From: Cyclaneusma minus
Lineage: Eukaryota; Ascomycota; Leotiomycetes; Marthamycetales; Marthamycetaceae
Length of the DNA: 64,000 bases
Direction: 5' to 3'
Assembly: GCA_037179335.1 (NCBI GenBank)
Contig: JAKZHN010000010.1
Coordinates: 131,870-195,869 of the forward strand
Below are positions 1-11,760 of this stretch, piece by piece. Within the stretch, counting starts at the first letter, position 1; each line of letters begins with the position of its first letter. Position numbers and translations under genes: made by a program. The notes under the pieces were generated by a model. It searched no databases. It saw only the letters and a list, made by a program, of their open reading frames with translations, and was not told where the DNA came from.

Positions 1-2421
1 AATATAGGCTTCTTATCTCTTTCTGGCCGTGGGTTCAATGACGAACAGGAACGGCCTTATTGGCATACTTGGTGCTTAAGTGGTTTAGATACTCGGCCTC
101 ACCGTTCCACGTCTTCCCGTATTCGCTCCAAAGTTTAATCTCTTATGGCTTTCTTTGTATGGCTATATGTATCGTGAGCTTGTAACTACTCCAGTATTTC
201 TGCACCCGTCTCTTATGGTATTGAGATGACAACGATAGCCATTCTTATAACACTATCCGAGCACTTCTTTAAGCGTTTAACGAGCTGGTTATTCTATTTA
301 GAATAGAGCTTGCATACCTAGGTGCATTATTGATACATCAAATGTACATATCCCCAACCCCACTCAGACGTGCGGTCAGACCCGGCCACCGATCCCCCAC
401 TCCCCAGCCGCGACATACCTCCTTTCCCGCAGTATCCCCACAATCTCCACAAACCTCACCCCAAGCCTCTAAACTTACAAATCGGCATGCATTTTCAAGC
501 AACCTCTGGCCAGATCAAAAAAACATACCTGCTACGACCTCTTGGCCTGCTGCCTGCATACCCAGCCGTTCTGACTTTCGCAGATCGCCCGAGCCCTTCC
601 GTCCCGTGCCTTAACAGGCGCCAGGTGTACGTAAAAGCTACCATACAGGAACCTCAAACTGAACAGCTTGCCTCAATATGGGTATTATTACTGCAATTCT
701 GTCACTTCAGCGCTCCAATTTCCATTATATACGAAATGAAGTTCTCACATCTGTACATTCACCGGACTTGTCCTCCCCTCTGCTTTCCGAGTGGTTCTCG
801 CATCCTGAACTCATCGAAAGACAAAGTAGAACTGAATCACCACTCCCCATAATGATCCCGTCGAATAGCCTGGCTATCAGATTGCAAAATGCTACCATAC
901 CTAGTATACAAGACACGGGCCATAGTACTCGTGCAAACACTGATTGGCTTCCAAGCCGGAGACAACTTAAGATCCCGTATGAAATTCCCAATATACCTAC
1001 TCGATGACGACACGCCCATTTCAAATTGCAGATACATGTATCAAATTCCACTCCACAGTCCACAGTCGTCAAACCGAGCCGTCCCAATCTACACAGCTAC
1101 ACCCGCCCTTCCAATCCCAGCCGCTCAATCTCCCGCCGCTTCCCGAAACCCCCACGATCACACCCACAGCTTGCAAGAAGCAAAGCCCTATGAAGAGCCG
1201 TTCGAACCCACGTGCGTGACACACGCTCGATGTCTTGATGCTCCAAACCTCCAGCATCGTCTATCACCATCAGATAGATTGCCCACCAAGACACCCACAT
1301 CCATGAAACATGATGTCTCAGAAACGCGGTTCGCAGACCCTGTAGCTTGCCTATCGAGATGCATTATGCATATCAGTGATTCGAGGTACCCAACCTCGTC
1401 ATCCAGCAAATTCCTGCCAAATTTCCGGATGAATCCAGTCTATTCAGAGACGCTCATGCGATATTGGAAAATCCAAGTACGGTAAGTCAGAGAAATCCAA
1501 GTAACTAGAAATGGCCAAAATGATTGAAAGAAATTCAAATAATTAGGAGACATCACAGTAGGGAACACATAACCAAGAACTTAGAAGCCGTCGGGGTTTC
1601 CTGGTTGACGAATGAGAGCCAACGCAATTCAGTGACAGAATATATGCCATCAGTCGAAAACGGGTTCAGGTTTGAGAGTTTCTGTACTGAAGTAGGACTA
1701 GGTCCTCATGTGCATTTACAACCAGACCACAGCCTTCGACTCTACAATCCTGATATATTGGCAATTGAAAACAGCCTGCAAGAAACCCTACAATTCGACA
1801 CGGAAGGAAACTAGAAAGTCCCGTAATGAGAGAAGAAAACTGAGTTTCACCTCGCTGTGCATGCACGTGTGCCCGCTCGTGCTATCAGAGTGTCACATAT
1901 TGCAACCTGCAGTCGGGGCCCTCTGAAGAGCTTCGAACTCACACGTGGCCGACCTCTGAGAGCCTCATCTCAGACTCTAAGCAATCGTTTCGAACGACAC
2001 TAGTGACAGCACGAACTCGCAATATAGAGGTCTAGAGCAAAGATGTGGCCGAAATGCTCCTTACCGTTCTTCTTTTGATCCCTGATAAACGCCGTCCCGA
2101 ATCTGATACATGCAGTTTGACACGTAATGGCGATTCATCATGCTGAATCGGTAGCTCCGCTTTCGGTCATACACCGAACTTTTGGTATTTCAGATGCTGC
2201 TTTGCCTGTGAACGCTCCAGGTCTAAGCACGCATCTCATATCGTACACACCCGCAACCCGCTTTTCCTCTCTCAAAGTTGGTCAGGAGAACCAGGCGCTC
2301 TCGCAAGAATCCCGAAAACCCCGCATGCTCAACCTTCTATCTTCCCAGTCCCCCCAAAAACACGTCCGGTCCAGTCCCGAGGATCGCTCATCAACAGCCC
2401 CCCAAAGCACATTTCGTCAAA
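1..2421. other. Intergenic / no supportable gene
   Basis: Open frames here are short, overlap on both strands and show no recognisable domain, signal peptide or splice pattern. Apart from a short 19-bp-period repeat at 1461-1548 I see nothing that can be annotated. The right end is the 3' flank of the mitochondrial ribosomal protein gene. Confidence 0.6.
1461..1548 (-). repeat. 19-bp periodic repeat, array A
   Basis: Read on the minus strand this is about three to four units of exactly 19 nt, for example AATTATTTGAATTTCTTTC, AATCATTTTGGCCATTTCT and AGTTACTTGGATTTCTCTG. The units are diverged but keep the AATYA-TTGG core and the spacing. It belongs to the family also seen at 22.6, 24.4, 25.0, 25.7, 39.3, 52.9 and 57.4 kb. 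Confidence 0.65.
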
Positions 2422-3790
2422 TCAGCGCATCCGTCTCCTTCTCTCCATAATCCCCAAGTTCGCTCTCGCTCCTGTCGCCAACTTATGCACCGCATTTCTC
2501 TTCTCCCACACGCTACTCTTCCCCTCCACCACCGCAATCAGCTCATCCGCGATCCGCTTCGCGAAAGTTCCTCGCCCACTTCCCTTACTCGGCCTCTTAT
2601 TCACCGCATCCAGAATCCACGTAAACGCCGTGCGTCTCCTTTGTCTCACGTTCAGAGGTACGGGTATTTGGAGACTGGCGCCACCTCCGGCTGCGCCCTT
2701 CATGGAGCGGATGCGCAGGGAAGGCGCTACGGAGTCTATGGCGACGGTGAGGTAGAGGATGGGGTTGAGGGGTAGGTAGGATGGGGGTGGGGAGCCGGGG
2801 AGCAAGGGACGCATAGGATTGGGAACAGGTGCTGAGGCGGTGCGGAGGTAGTTGAGGATCATGGACATGTGCTACATAGAAACGAAGCGATCAGCAAAGG
2901 TATCCACGAAAACTTAATCCAACAAAAACAATAGATCTGAGCATGGAAAGACATTTATTGGGAAGGCAATGCCTATTTGATAGTTTCAGAAGCGCGAAAA
3001 GAGTGTTATGTACAGAGGTGGAGAAGCCATGCATTGAAATGATGAAATGGAAGAGTCTCATACCCTCTGTGCCACGCTCAGCTTGCCGTCCTTCATCATG
3101 AGCTTCGTGATCTGCGTCACCACAGGGTCGTAGCGGTGCTTCATGTGCGAACCATTGGGTAGGGGGAGGATTGGAACGCCGAATTTGTGTCCTGATGCAA
3201 TGGTGCCGATATTTGAAGCTGTCACATCAGCAGCCTTGCCGCCGTTCGAGATTGCCTCCATCTGGCCCAGTGCCAGCATGTTGGCGAAGGACCGCGCTGC
3301 TGCTTCGGCGTCCGCTGCATTGACGCTGGCGCCGGACTTGCCCATCTCGTCTTTGATGACCTTGGGGGCTTTCTTAGCGGTTTCGGGGTCGCGTTCAAGT
3401 ATCTATGTTGCAAGTCCATCTTAATTAGTCAACTAGTTCTCGCGGATATAGGAATCATGTGTGATTGTATCCCAAGGGGGACGAAAGGCTAGGAAGCTTG
3501 GAGCTCACCTCTTGAACGGGCGTTCCCTGTTGGTCTATCTCAGGTTTTGTCTCGCCCGTAATATCGCCCATATCCGCAGCTTCTTCACTGACATGTCCGA
3601 GCACATCCTGATTAGGGCCCGTTGCTGGCTGGTCCTTCGTCGAGGTCCGCTCCGACTCGGTCGCAAGGCCGCGCTGGGTTGTCCTACTTGGGAGAAACTG
3701 TCGCTGTGCTTGTGCCAATGGCCTGGATCGGATGGCGAGTGGCTGGGGCCGCGGCCTGCAGACCACGCGGGGAATTATTCGTGGAGGCAT
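2422..3790 (-). CDS. RSM7: Mitochondrial small-subunit ribosomal protein uS7m
   Basis: This encodes the mitochondrial 37S subunit protein of the S7 family, which binds the 3' major domain of the small rRNA and forms part of the head near the tRNA exit site. Exons read 3790-3509, 3402-3064 and 2871-2422 (phase 0 at both junctions), giving 356 aa. The start was chosen at the ATG that opens a basic, Arg/Pro/Gln-rich leader (MPPRIIPRVV...), typical of a mitochondrial presequence. S7-like signatures are seen in order: HKFGVPILPLP, a KLSVAQRHMSMILNYLRT stretch spanning the second junction, LPLNPILYLTVAIDSVAP, and RQRRRTAFTWILDAVNKR. An upstream in-frame ATG at 4009 would add 73 residues without targeting character, and I rejected it. 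The intron at 3063-2872 (192 nt) is the longest. It diverges from the F-box gene. Family assignment is firm and the exact start is moderately sure. Confidence 0.88.
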
Positions 3791-4237
3791 GGTGGAGCTG
3801 TATAGGTGGATGTGGGAAAGAAGACTTCCAGGGCCGACGTCGACGTCGATGATCGAATTTGGATGCGCTAGAGCCGGCAGCCTGGCGCGCACCAGCGTGC
3901 TGCCTGAATAACATAGAATTGGCCAATCAGGCGCGCGAAACTGGCCCTCGCTGATCCAAAACCCCCTTTTTAATTCTGATACATCATATCTGTTATAGCA
4001 TCTTTTCACAGTAGGTTGTGGACGCTCATTTCTAGAATGTCCTGTTATTATCGTCTTCTTCTTTTCTGATTCTCCTCAGGCACAGATGTTGCAGCCTTTG
4101 CCTTTGGAAGCGCCGCGGTACATGTACGCGTGGAGCGGTAGCCAGTAACTTTCAGTTGCATAGATGAAAAAGGACATATATGGATCTTACATCCATAATC
4201 TGTGCTCCCTTCCCTGGTGCTCCATCTGCAAAGCAAC
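3791..4237. promoter_or_regulatory. Shared divergent spacer, RSM7 / F-box gene
   Basis: A 447-bp spacer between two divergently read genes must contain both promoters. No clear TATA box or factor site is recognisable by eye. Confidence 0.4.
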
Positions 4238-4899
4238 ATGGCATCAGCTTCTCCACCGCGTGCGCTCCCAGCGGAAATCCTCTACCACATTTTCAAGAAG
4301 CTCGGCCGCCCTAGCAAACTAGCACTCGCCCTGAGCTGCCCTCACATGCTGCATGCCCTAGCCAAATACCACGATCTTGACCGCTACCGCGGCAATGCTC
4401 TCTTCCAACGGAAACTCGGCGTGCCGGACTCGGTCCCCTGGAAAGACTCCAGGGCCCAGGGTGCGATTATTCGATGGATCGCTGTGCCTAGAAGTGATGA
4501 TATCGACAGCCCGGGCAGCGATGTGCCAGAGGAGGATGAAGAGGAGGCTGAGGATGAATTTGGGCTTGGTGTGGACAATGAGACGGAGGAAAAGCCGTAC
4601 GAAGAGACAGACGAAGGGGAGGGAGAGAAGGTCGTTCAAAAGATCATGCAGGACTGGCTGCAGAAGAGATGTGGTGTCGAGGGTGAAATGGTGTTTTGCG
4701 CAGATTGTTACCGGTTTATGCGACTTGGTCCTGATGCACAAGGAAGGGGCAGATGGGCTGACAAGATGTTGACGAGGGGATTGTGAGCCGTTAAGCCCCT
4801 TTTCTACTGAAGTTTCATACTGACTTTTGCAGGTGGTTCCGACACTGTGGACCATGTGAGGACTCTTACGGTATTCCGAGAGATGCCGTACTAACTTAA
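4238..4899 (+). CDS. Small F-box protein with acidic middle and CxxC pairs
   Basis: Exons 4238-4782 and 4833-4899 give 203 aa. The 50-nt intron starts GTGAGC and ends TTTTGCAG. The N-terminus (about residues 6-45) matches the F-box pattern LPAEILYHIFKKLGRPSKLA, which in this family docks on Skp1 of an SCF ubiquitin ligase. A glutamate/aspartate-rich segment lies around residues 88-130. It is followed by FCADCYRF and, across the splice junction, HCGPC, so the C-terminal part has two CxxC pairs that could bind a metal. The start is the second in-frame ATG, directly before the F-box; the one 36 nt upstream is possible. The substrate is unknown. The stop follows directly after a short exon, so a further 3' exon cannot be excluded. 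Confidence 0.72.
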
Positions 4900-5973
4900 C
4901 ACCCTATGTCCGCCGGTGCTTGAATTCTGTATAATCGGACTCTCGCTGTGAGTTCTCGAAGACAACGAACATTCGAACTTAAACATTGGCAACTTGACCC
5001 GTGTTCGTTTCAAACGGATACGTAAATCGTCCGAAAACCATTTCCACAGCTGATTAGAGAGCATGTGTTTAACGATTTGCATAATTGTAGACCGGCCGTG
5101 GCCGCATGGATCATGGGAGCAATTCTAGATGCTCCCAACGCGCAAGCATGACCTTTTTACCGGCTGGCAGGTCTACTACATGTATGGTAAGACTTGAGCG
5201 TACGTATCTTAATCAGATCTCGCAAATGATACGTAAGATATTCATTTATGAAACTCATTGTCTGCTTTATCGTATGGACCCGAATGTAACGTTTTTCTTT
5301 CGCTTTTTTTGCTTTAGTGAAGCGCTCGGTCATTTTTCGATAGAAGCTAGTCAGTCGCGCTGCAGTTGTTTATTTTACTGGTTTTTGGGGCCGTGAAGGA
5401 TTCAAGGGGGCGGGGGCGGTGGGATCTGCCTCAAAAAGCAACGTTTAGATATGGAGAAACCCTGACCCCGAAGAAAACGAGAACAGACAATTACAAGTTC
5501 ACGAGCAAAAGCACCGTGGAAAAGAGATCACACATCAGACCCGGGACTTCCAAATCAGAGTTGGTGACTTTGTATAGAGAAGATCAGGTTGAGAACGTGA
5601 AAGCTGTCATATCTCTTCGACTCTCGCACCACCATATCCAAAACGTCTAGTGTACAAGTTATTCCAGCCCCCCATGGCTGTCCTGTTCCTCACCAAAAAA
5701 CTCCAAGATTACTTTTTTGTATCCCGACGCCAATCAGACGCCCAAGAAAAAGCCCCATCAACTCTGCGCAATTGTGCCTCATGTATACTGCCGCGCCGTG
5801 CAGAAACTCCTGGATTTGCTGATACACGCCGTCATATCGTACAACGCGTTCTGTGCCTATCGAGTCGTGTAGATCCCGAGAGATTTAGGAGAGCCTCTGG
5901 TGTAGGTTCGGGAGTATGATGTGTGAAAGGAAGAGATGGTGGGTTGAGAAGGCGCGGTCGGGATTGAAGGTCA
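4900..5973. other. Intergenic, nothing recognised
   Basis: This is 3' flank of two converging genes. Only short open frames without domain features occur here. Confidence 0.55.
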
Positions 5974-6379
5974 TCACCAGCCGGTGCGGCCGCTGGACGG
6001 CGAGCTGGGATTCGAGTTGTCGAGGGCCTTTACAGCGACCTCTGCGGCATCCTCTCGAGCATTGTTGACGTGTTCTCCGGCATACCAGTATCGCGCTGTC
6101 ATAGTTTGGCCAGAGACGGTAACACTGCTGGACCATGCCGTTCGGCCGCCTGTTGCATCTGTCAGTATTGCGGTTTCTCAGAAAGTGTCAGGCTGTAGTG
6201 TTATAGGGGAGGTGAACCGACCGCGCCGATCTGAGTAGTCTCTGAAGAATGGTGGTTGGAGCTGGTGCTCACGGCACTTCTCTACAAGCTGGCGTCAGTC
6301 AAAGATCTTCGTCTTCAAAACACAGCCAGTGCAGAAAGGCCTTACCTTGTAGCTTCTCCTGCCAAAACATAGTTGACAT
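5974..6379 (-). CDS. Very small double-stranded-RNA-binding-like protein
   Basis: Reconstructed by hand from three short exons (6379-6346, 6281-6222, 6149-5974), giving 89 aa. No single open frame shows it. The protein reads as one alpha-beta-beta-beta-alpha unit of the dsRNA-binding fold: WQEKLQEKCREHQLQPPFF, then DYSDRRGGRTAWSSSVTV, then ARYWYAGEHVNNAREDAAE with the closing helix. Fungal proteins of about 90 residues made of this unit alone are familiar to me as uncharacterised dsRBD-like proteins. The second intron has an unusual donor (GTCGGT). Its acceptor was placed at GCAACAG rather than the earlier ACAG, because only that gives the family-like RRGGRTAW junction. RNA binding is inferred from the family and not shown here. 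A short Ser/Pro/Gly tail follows. Confidence 0.7.
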
Positions 6380-9300
6380 CTCTGGTCTTTGATTGGGATT
6401 CGGAGTAATCGTGAAGTGAGAAGACTTTGTCGAGGACGGAACACTCGTCAGAGCTGTTCTTTAATAGTTGCAATTGACTTCGGAGTAGAAGAGTAAAGAC
6501 AGTGTCTCGAGCAAACGCCGGGTCTCAGGAAGTTTCCCAGGATTATATGCTTATCAGATTTTGAGGGGACTTAATCTCAAAAAAAGTAGTCTGAGGTGGC
6601 AGGGCGTGAAAGTAGGTCTGAATGGTTTGCGCATCCATGCAGAAGGCAACACGGATCCAAGACATCTGCGGGATGTGCGTCAAGCCAAATAGGAAGTGCA
6701 AGTGAAAGGAGGTCGACAACGATAATGTACGTCGCGTGTGTTGTCTCCAACAGAGCCAGGACAGCTCACATACTGCCGTCATCCACCACCATTCGGCAAA
6801 TTGGCCAAAAGCAAGGTGAGGCTGGGAGTGGTAAGTGTTGGAGACGTGTTGTGGGAAAGATTAGGGGGTGGCAGCCATCAAATGAAACGCAGGGTGGCTC
6901 GAAAGGGAAAGTAAACTGTTTGAAGAGAACAGGCTGACAACGGAATGGGGCTTCATATGGTGGAAGTCAAGAGGAGAAACGGGAGAGAGCACGACTCCAC
7001 ATCTCCACGTTGTACTTGCATCCGAATTTGCAACCCTGTCAGACTCCCTGGGGGCGGCCTATGCGGCCAAGAACGAAGGAACATAGAGCACACTTCAGCC
7101 CTGAAAAAGCCATACTTGCATTTCTTTCTTGACTAGGCGGATCTTCATTACCTTGTTCCTTCATTTTACTCATGTTTTCGAAGGCGTTTTTTTTTGACAG
7201 CAAATTTCGTGGGGATAATTGCTTTTTCCCTCATCTCTCGACCGCCTCGACGACCAAAGAAATGTGTCAAAAACGCCTAGTAGAAGCAGCAGCAGCATGC
7301 TCCACAGCATTAGTCGCTCTAAAGCCGGTACGGGTACTAGCATGCTGCAAAACATCAATCAACCCCTGTTGCGATGCCAATCTTTGTGGAGGGTCCGCGA
7401 CAGAAGCATCGTCGTTTTCGTGGCACCCTAAGGCCGCCTTCCCATCAGCCAATTCGTCCCATCCCTTGTACACCGGAACACTCTGTACCGGCTGTAACAG
7501 GCTTCGAGATTATCCTTTGGGGGCAAAATGGCTTCCCCGGTGCATACACGACAAATTCGTATTCACGCCCGGGAAGGAACAGTCTCGGCTGTTACCAAGT
7601 CTTTGACCCCACTGAAGGAGGGCGTTTGAGAGGCTCTCCAGTCGCGGAGCCCATACTACTACTCCGTGCTGCCCGTGGATCACAGCATATGGAATAAAGG
7701 GGTACTCAGCCCTGCCAGCTGCAGACCTTATAGGGCTCACGATCTTGCCGACATTCATAAACAGGACTGGAGCATCTCCAATATGTCCTGGCGAAAGAAC
7801 GAAATAGACCAGCAGTGAACCAGAAGTTTTGATCAACATCGACCGGCAGCTCGCAGCCCAGAACCTACCAGCAGAATGGTTCGTACTCTGCTCGCGTTAC
7901 TCAGCTGCTGCTGCGAGGGGAAGGAGCACCGGGAGTCAACAGGGACGGCCGCATGGTAGCCCGACCACCTGATGCGTTGTCATGAAGTGATGCCCAAAGA
8001 CTTAATCCTTCAAGATAGTAGTAGAGCCCAACACCTCTCGCGGATGCAATGGGCAGCCTCACTAACTTGGCTTGCAGAGATGCTACATGGCTTTACCCGA
8101 GACAAAGGGGAAAAAAGTTTCGAGCAGCAAACGGCCGGATCCCAAGACAGCTGAGCAAGGTGAGGCCGTGAGGGGAAGGGTCAAGAAAGTGTGGTGAAGG
8201 CCCAGGACAAGCCCCACCGAGGCGAAGGAGTTTTGATTATAAATGGCGACTGACCCTAGCACGCAGGTTGGGTTGTTGTAGTGCGAATTAGAAGGAGGGC
8301 TAGCCAGGGCACGGTCGGGTAGATCATGACGGACGGGCTTGGCAAGACGATCCCCCAGTGATAGCAGATGCATTAATGGGCCCGTTCCAGTCTCTCTGAC
8401 AGCTGTTTTCGTGGCATCAATTGTATGTGGGTTTGTTGACGTGTCCAGACCGCCCTGCTCCCATTGAAGGCTCTCTGCCAGCGTCTCGTCACTTGTATCT
8501 TCTAGAAGAGACAGAAGAAAGACAGGAATTTGCCGATCATGCGGTGCGTCTGTGGTGGGCCAGAGGGAAAAGATTTTGGTCTCAAACGGTGAGAATCCAA
8601 TGTTCAAATATGCAGCCGCTGGATCAGCACGGGCTTCAACCCTCGTGCAAAGCTGCGAAAAGGGGTGGGGAAGGCCAGGCGGCTCGAGTGTAACATGACT
8701 TTTCGTCGTTTCGAGCACTACTCAGGCTCGCGAGGATACAGAGGCTGGTGGTGCCATGTGGCCGAGCTGCACCGAAATCCCCCATCATGGTTGGGACCTG
8801 GCTCGCTTGCTCCCATTTGCGTCAGGTTCGGGGAAAGGTTGAGGGGAAGGAGTTGTCACGATCGGGGGTCAGTTACATGCACCTGTATGGCGTATGCAGG
8901 TCCCCTTGCGTGCCCGCCTTGACATCACCGTTGAAGATTGGAGCAGATGCATTGGAGTGACGAATCACGTATGACGGCTCGCAGACCCGGTCCAACCGGC
9001 ATTTGACTCGAATCGACTGATGCCATTCGCAATGTCTCTTTGATGCAGCCACGCTGCCTCATCTGAAGCAAGGGCTGTATGCTGCTCCGTTGTCAATTGC
9101 GGGCTCTCGCTTTCTAATTTCAACGACAGTCGACAGGGCGAGTTACACGACGGATGACAGCCGGCTGTTGTACAAAACAAGCCGGCCAGTGCGACCTGTC
9201 AATGTCTCATGCAGACTGCGGTGAAGAGCTGGCTGGCTCGAAGGAAAACGGCGAAAATAGCTCAGGAAGGTATCGCCTCGTATGCTGCACCAGGCCGTGG

Positions 9301-10322
9301 GACAATTTCTCGACAAAACGTGATCCTGGATGTCGTGTCAGGCGCGGGTTGGCGAATCCTTGTTCGAGACATCCCCTGTCAGGAGTTCGTTGACTGCTGG
9401 CAGTGGTGCTGGCACTATGTTTGTTCGATGAGTCTTCATTTTGTTGGTGGCGAGCAACGAGTCTTCACTCTCTTCTGCGTCCATGATAGCGCACGCTCTC
9501 TTTCTCTCCTCTCTCGCGCTCTCCTCTCTCGCGCTCTCGCTCTCGCTCTTCGGCCTTCCGACACTCATGTTGCTGATGAACACCGAAAGACGGACCGCAT
9601 TGGGAGATTGAAGGAGGGGGACGATTCAATATCGACGAATCGCCTTTGCAAAGTGCGAGTCAGGCGGCTTCGGCCGGAGAGGTTGTAATTGTGGGACAAG
9701 GTGAGTTTGCCGAGGCCGGTCGGGATGATGAGCGTGCCAGCACCGATCTCGCGAGGCTGAGCTGGTCAGGTGTGGCGTGTTCATTTCCCCACGACTTCCC
9801 CAGATTCCCCACAGAACGCTACCATGATCTATGATATGGGCCTAGCTTTCAGGTAGGTCAATTTCTCCTTCCAGATATGGCCTTTTCTCCATGCAATTTC
9901 AAGCTTGAATTTGGGCTATATCAAGCTTCGTTTTGTGTTTCTGCTCCTATCGCTGTCGCATCTTTCTCGGCTTTTGAAACGGGCATGTGGCTTGCTTCTC
10001 GGAGCCAGCGGACGCTACACACTGCAAAACGTCAAGTCGGGCTGGGATCTAGAGTGAAGGCACGGAAAGCCTATTCAGGGTCTTCTGAGGGGGAAGCGTA
10101 CCCCGGCACGAGGCTGTCAGGAAAGGAGCCGCGGCTCTCGGTTGCAGGCGCCTTTATATCGTGCAAATGGCTGCTGCTTAACTCAACCTCCTCGAAGCGC
10201 TGAGATAGCTACAACGCGCCCATCATATACCCAGAGCCGATTTCGTTCCTGTCTCTCTCAAGGATTTCCTCCTAGAACTGCCCAGTCTTACTACCTTCTT
10301 GTGAAACCGCTTCAGCTGCAAT
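6380..10322. other. Large gene-poor spacer (about 3.9 kb)
   Basis: Open frames up to about 210 codons exist on both strands, but none has a recognisable domain or consistent coding character. A CT-rich simple repeat lies at 9494-9550. The right end must contain the promoter of the nitronate monooxygenase. Long 5' untranslated regions or non-coding transcripts are possible but not visible. Confidence 0.5.
9494..9550. repeat. CT/CTCTCG simple-sequence repeat
   Basis: A pyrimidine tract of repeated CTCTCT and CTCTCGCGCT units, then CTCGCTCTCGCTC. The composition is a simple microsatellite. Confidence 0.85.
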
Positions 10323-11435
10323 ATGCCGTTCAACACCAAACTCACACGGGCCCTGGGCATCAAGGGTGAGCTGAATTGCTATTCGTAGGAGCTCGGCGAA
10401 TTAGCTGACATCTTGCGATCAGTCCCTATCGTCCAAGGTGGCATGCAATGGGTCGGCTACGCTGAGCTCGCCAGCGCCGTCTCCAACGCCGGCGGCCTCG
10501 GAATCCTAACCGCCCTCACGCAGCCCACCCCCGAAGACCTGCGCAAGGAGATTCGCCGCTGCCGCAAAATGACCAACAATCCCTTCGGCGTCAACATCAC
10601 CTTGCTCCCGTCCATCAACCCGCCCGACTACGGCGCCTATGCCCAGGTGGTGATCGACGAGGGCATCAAGATCGTCGAGACCGCCGGCAACTCGCCCGGG
10701 CCCGTGATCGCCAAGCTCAAAGAGCACGGCACCATCATCCTGCACAAATGCACCACCATCCGTCACGCCCAAAGCGCCATCAAGCTGGGCGTCGACTTCC
10801 TGTCGATTGATGGATTCGAGTGTGCTGGCCATGTGGGCGAGAGCGACATCACAAACTTTATCTTGCTGAGCCGCGCGCGCCAGGATCTGAAAGTGCCGTT
10901 CATTGCGTCGGGCGGCTTTGCGGACGGTCAGGGGCTGGCGGCTGCCCTGTCGCTGGGTGCCGAGGGCATTAACATGGGCACGCGATTTATGTGCACCGTG
11001 GAAGCACCGATCCACCTCAAGATCAAGGAGGAGATTGTAAGGGCGCAGGAGACCGATACGCAGTTGGTGTTGAGACGTTGGAAAAACACGTCGAGGTTGT
11101 ACAAGAACAAAGTCACTGCAGAGGCCGTGAAAATTGAGCAGGAGTCGACTACGGGGAAGTTCGAGGAGGTGGGTCACTTAGTGAGTGGTCAAAGGGGCCG
11201 CCAGGTCTTCATCAATGGGGACCCAGACTACGGTGTAAGTTCCGCCCTCGCCAAAATCTTGTATGTGTGACCCGCAAGATGCTGATTTCTATGCTAGGTC
11301 TGGACTGCCGGTCAAGTCATCGGTCTTATCCACGACATCCCCACTTGCGAGGTGCTATGCAAGCGGATCGAGGCGGAGGCTATCGAGACATTGAACAAGG
11401 CATCTTCGTTGATCGTTCCCCAGAGCAAGTTGTAG
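10323..11435 (+). CDS. Nitronate monooxygenase (2-nitropropane dioxygenase family)
   Basis: An FMN-dependent TIM-barrel enzyme that oxidises alkyl nitronates such as propionate-3-nitronate to aldehydes and nitrogen oxides, a detoxifying role. Exons 10323-10365, 10423-11234 and 11298-11435 give 330 aa, with introns of 57 and 63 nt. The first exon encodes only 14 codons (MPFNTKLTRALGIK) and joins to VPIVQGGMQWVG, the family's N-terminal strand. Further motifs are SIDGFECAGHVGE, with the family's active-site His at about residue 151, and the flavin-phosphate segments ASGGFADGQG and GAEGINMGTRF. The last exon supplies VWTAGQVIGLIHDIPTC. Length is normal for the family. There is no signal peptide, so it is probably cytosolic. 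It converges with the pectinesterase gene. Confidence 0.88.
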
Positions 11436-11760
11436 ATATTTTTGTTATGAAACGTTCGTCGATCCGGGTCAATTTTCTTGGACATATGTCACCATTTTGA
11501 TTTTTGTCATGGATCTGGACATCCGGAACACGACTAAGGGGTGTTTTGACGGTGTTTACTGTCTTGCAGAAAACGAAGAGTACCACCAGGACTTAAAACA
11601 CATAGACCTTTCTTAAACCAATCTGTGATCTGGTGCACCATGACTGCTTGGGGTTCGATCTGCCGGTGAGATTCTAGCCGACCTGCCTTGGGAACCCGAA
11701 CTTTGCTAGCCCAATGATCTCCTCAGCCATCCATCCACACCTCTTTCAACGCAGAAACCC
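11436..11760. other. Convergent 3' spacer
   Basis: A 325-bp spacer between the 3' ends of the nitronate monooxygenase and pectinesterase genes. It should contain both poly(A) regions. No other feature is visible. Confidence 0.5.

Noticed and set aside
8083..8718. 211-codon minus-strand frame
   Set aside because: No recognisable domain, signal or splice context. The composition is like neighbouring non-coding frames and it is not continued by plausible exons.
9209..9688. 159-codon plus-strand frame
   Set aside because: It runs through the CT-rich simple repeat and has no protein-like features.
10506..11177. 223-codon minus-strand frame over the nitronate monooxygenase
   Set aside because: Antisense of a clear enzyme gene in GC-rich third-position sequence.
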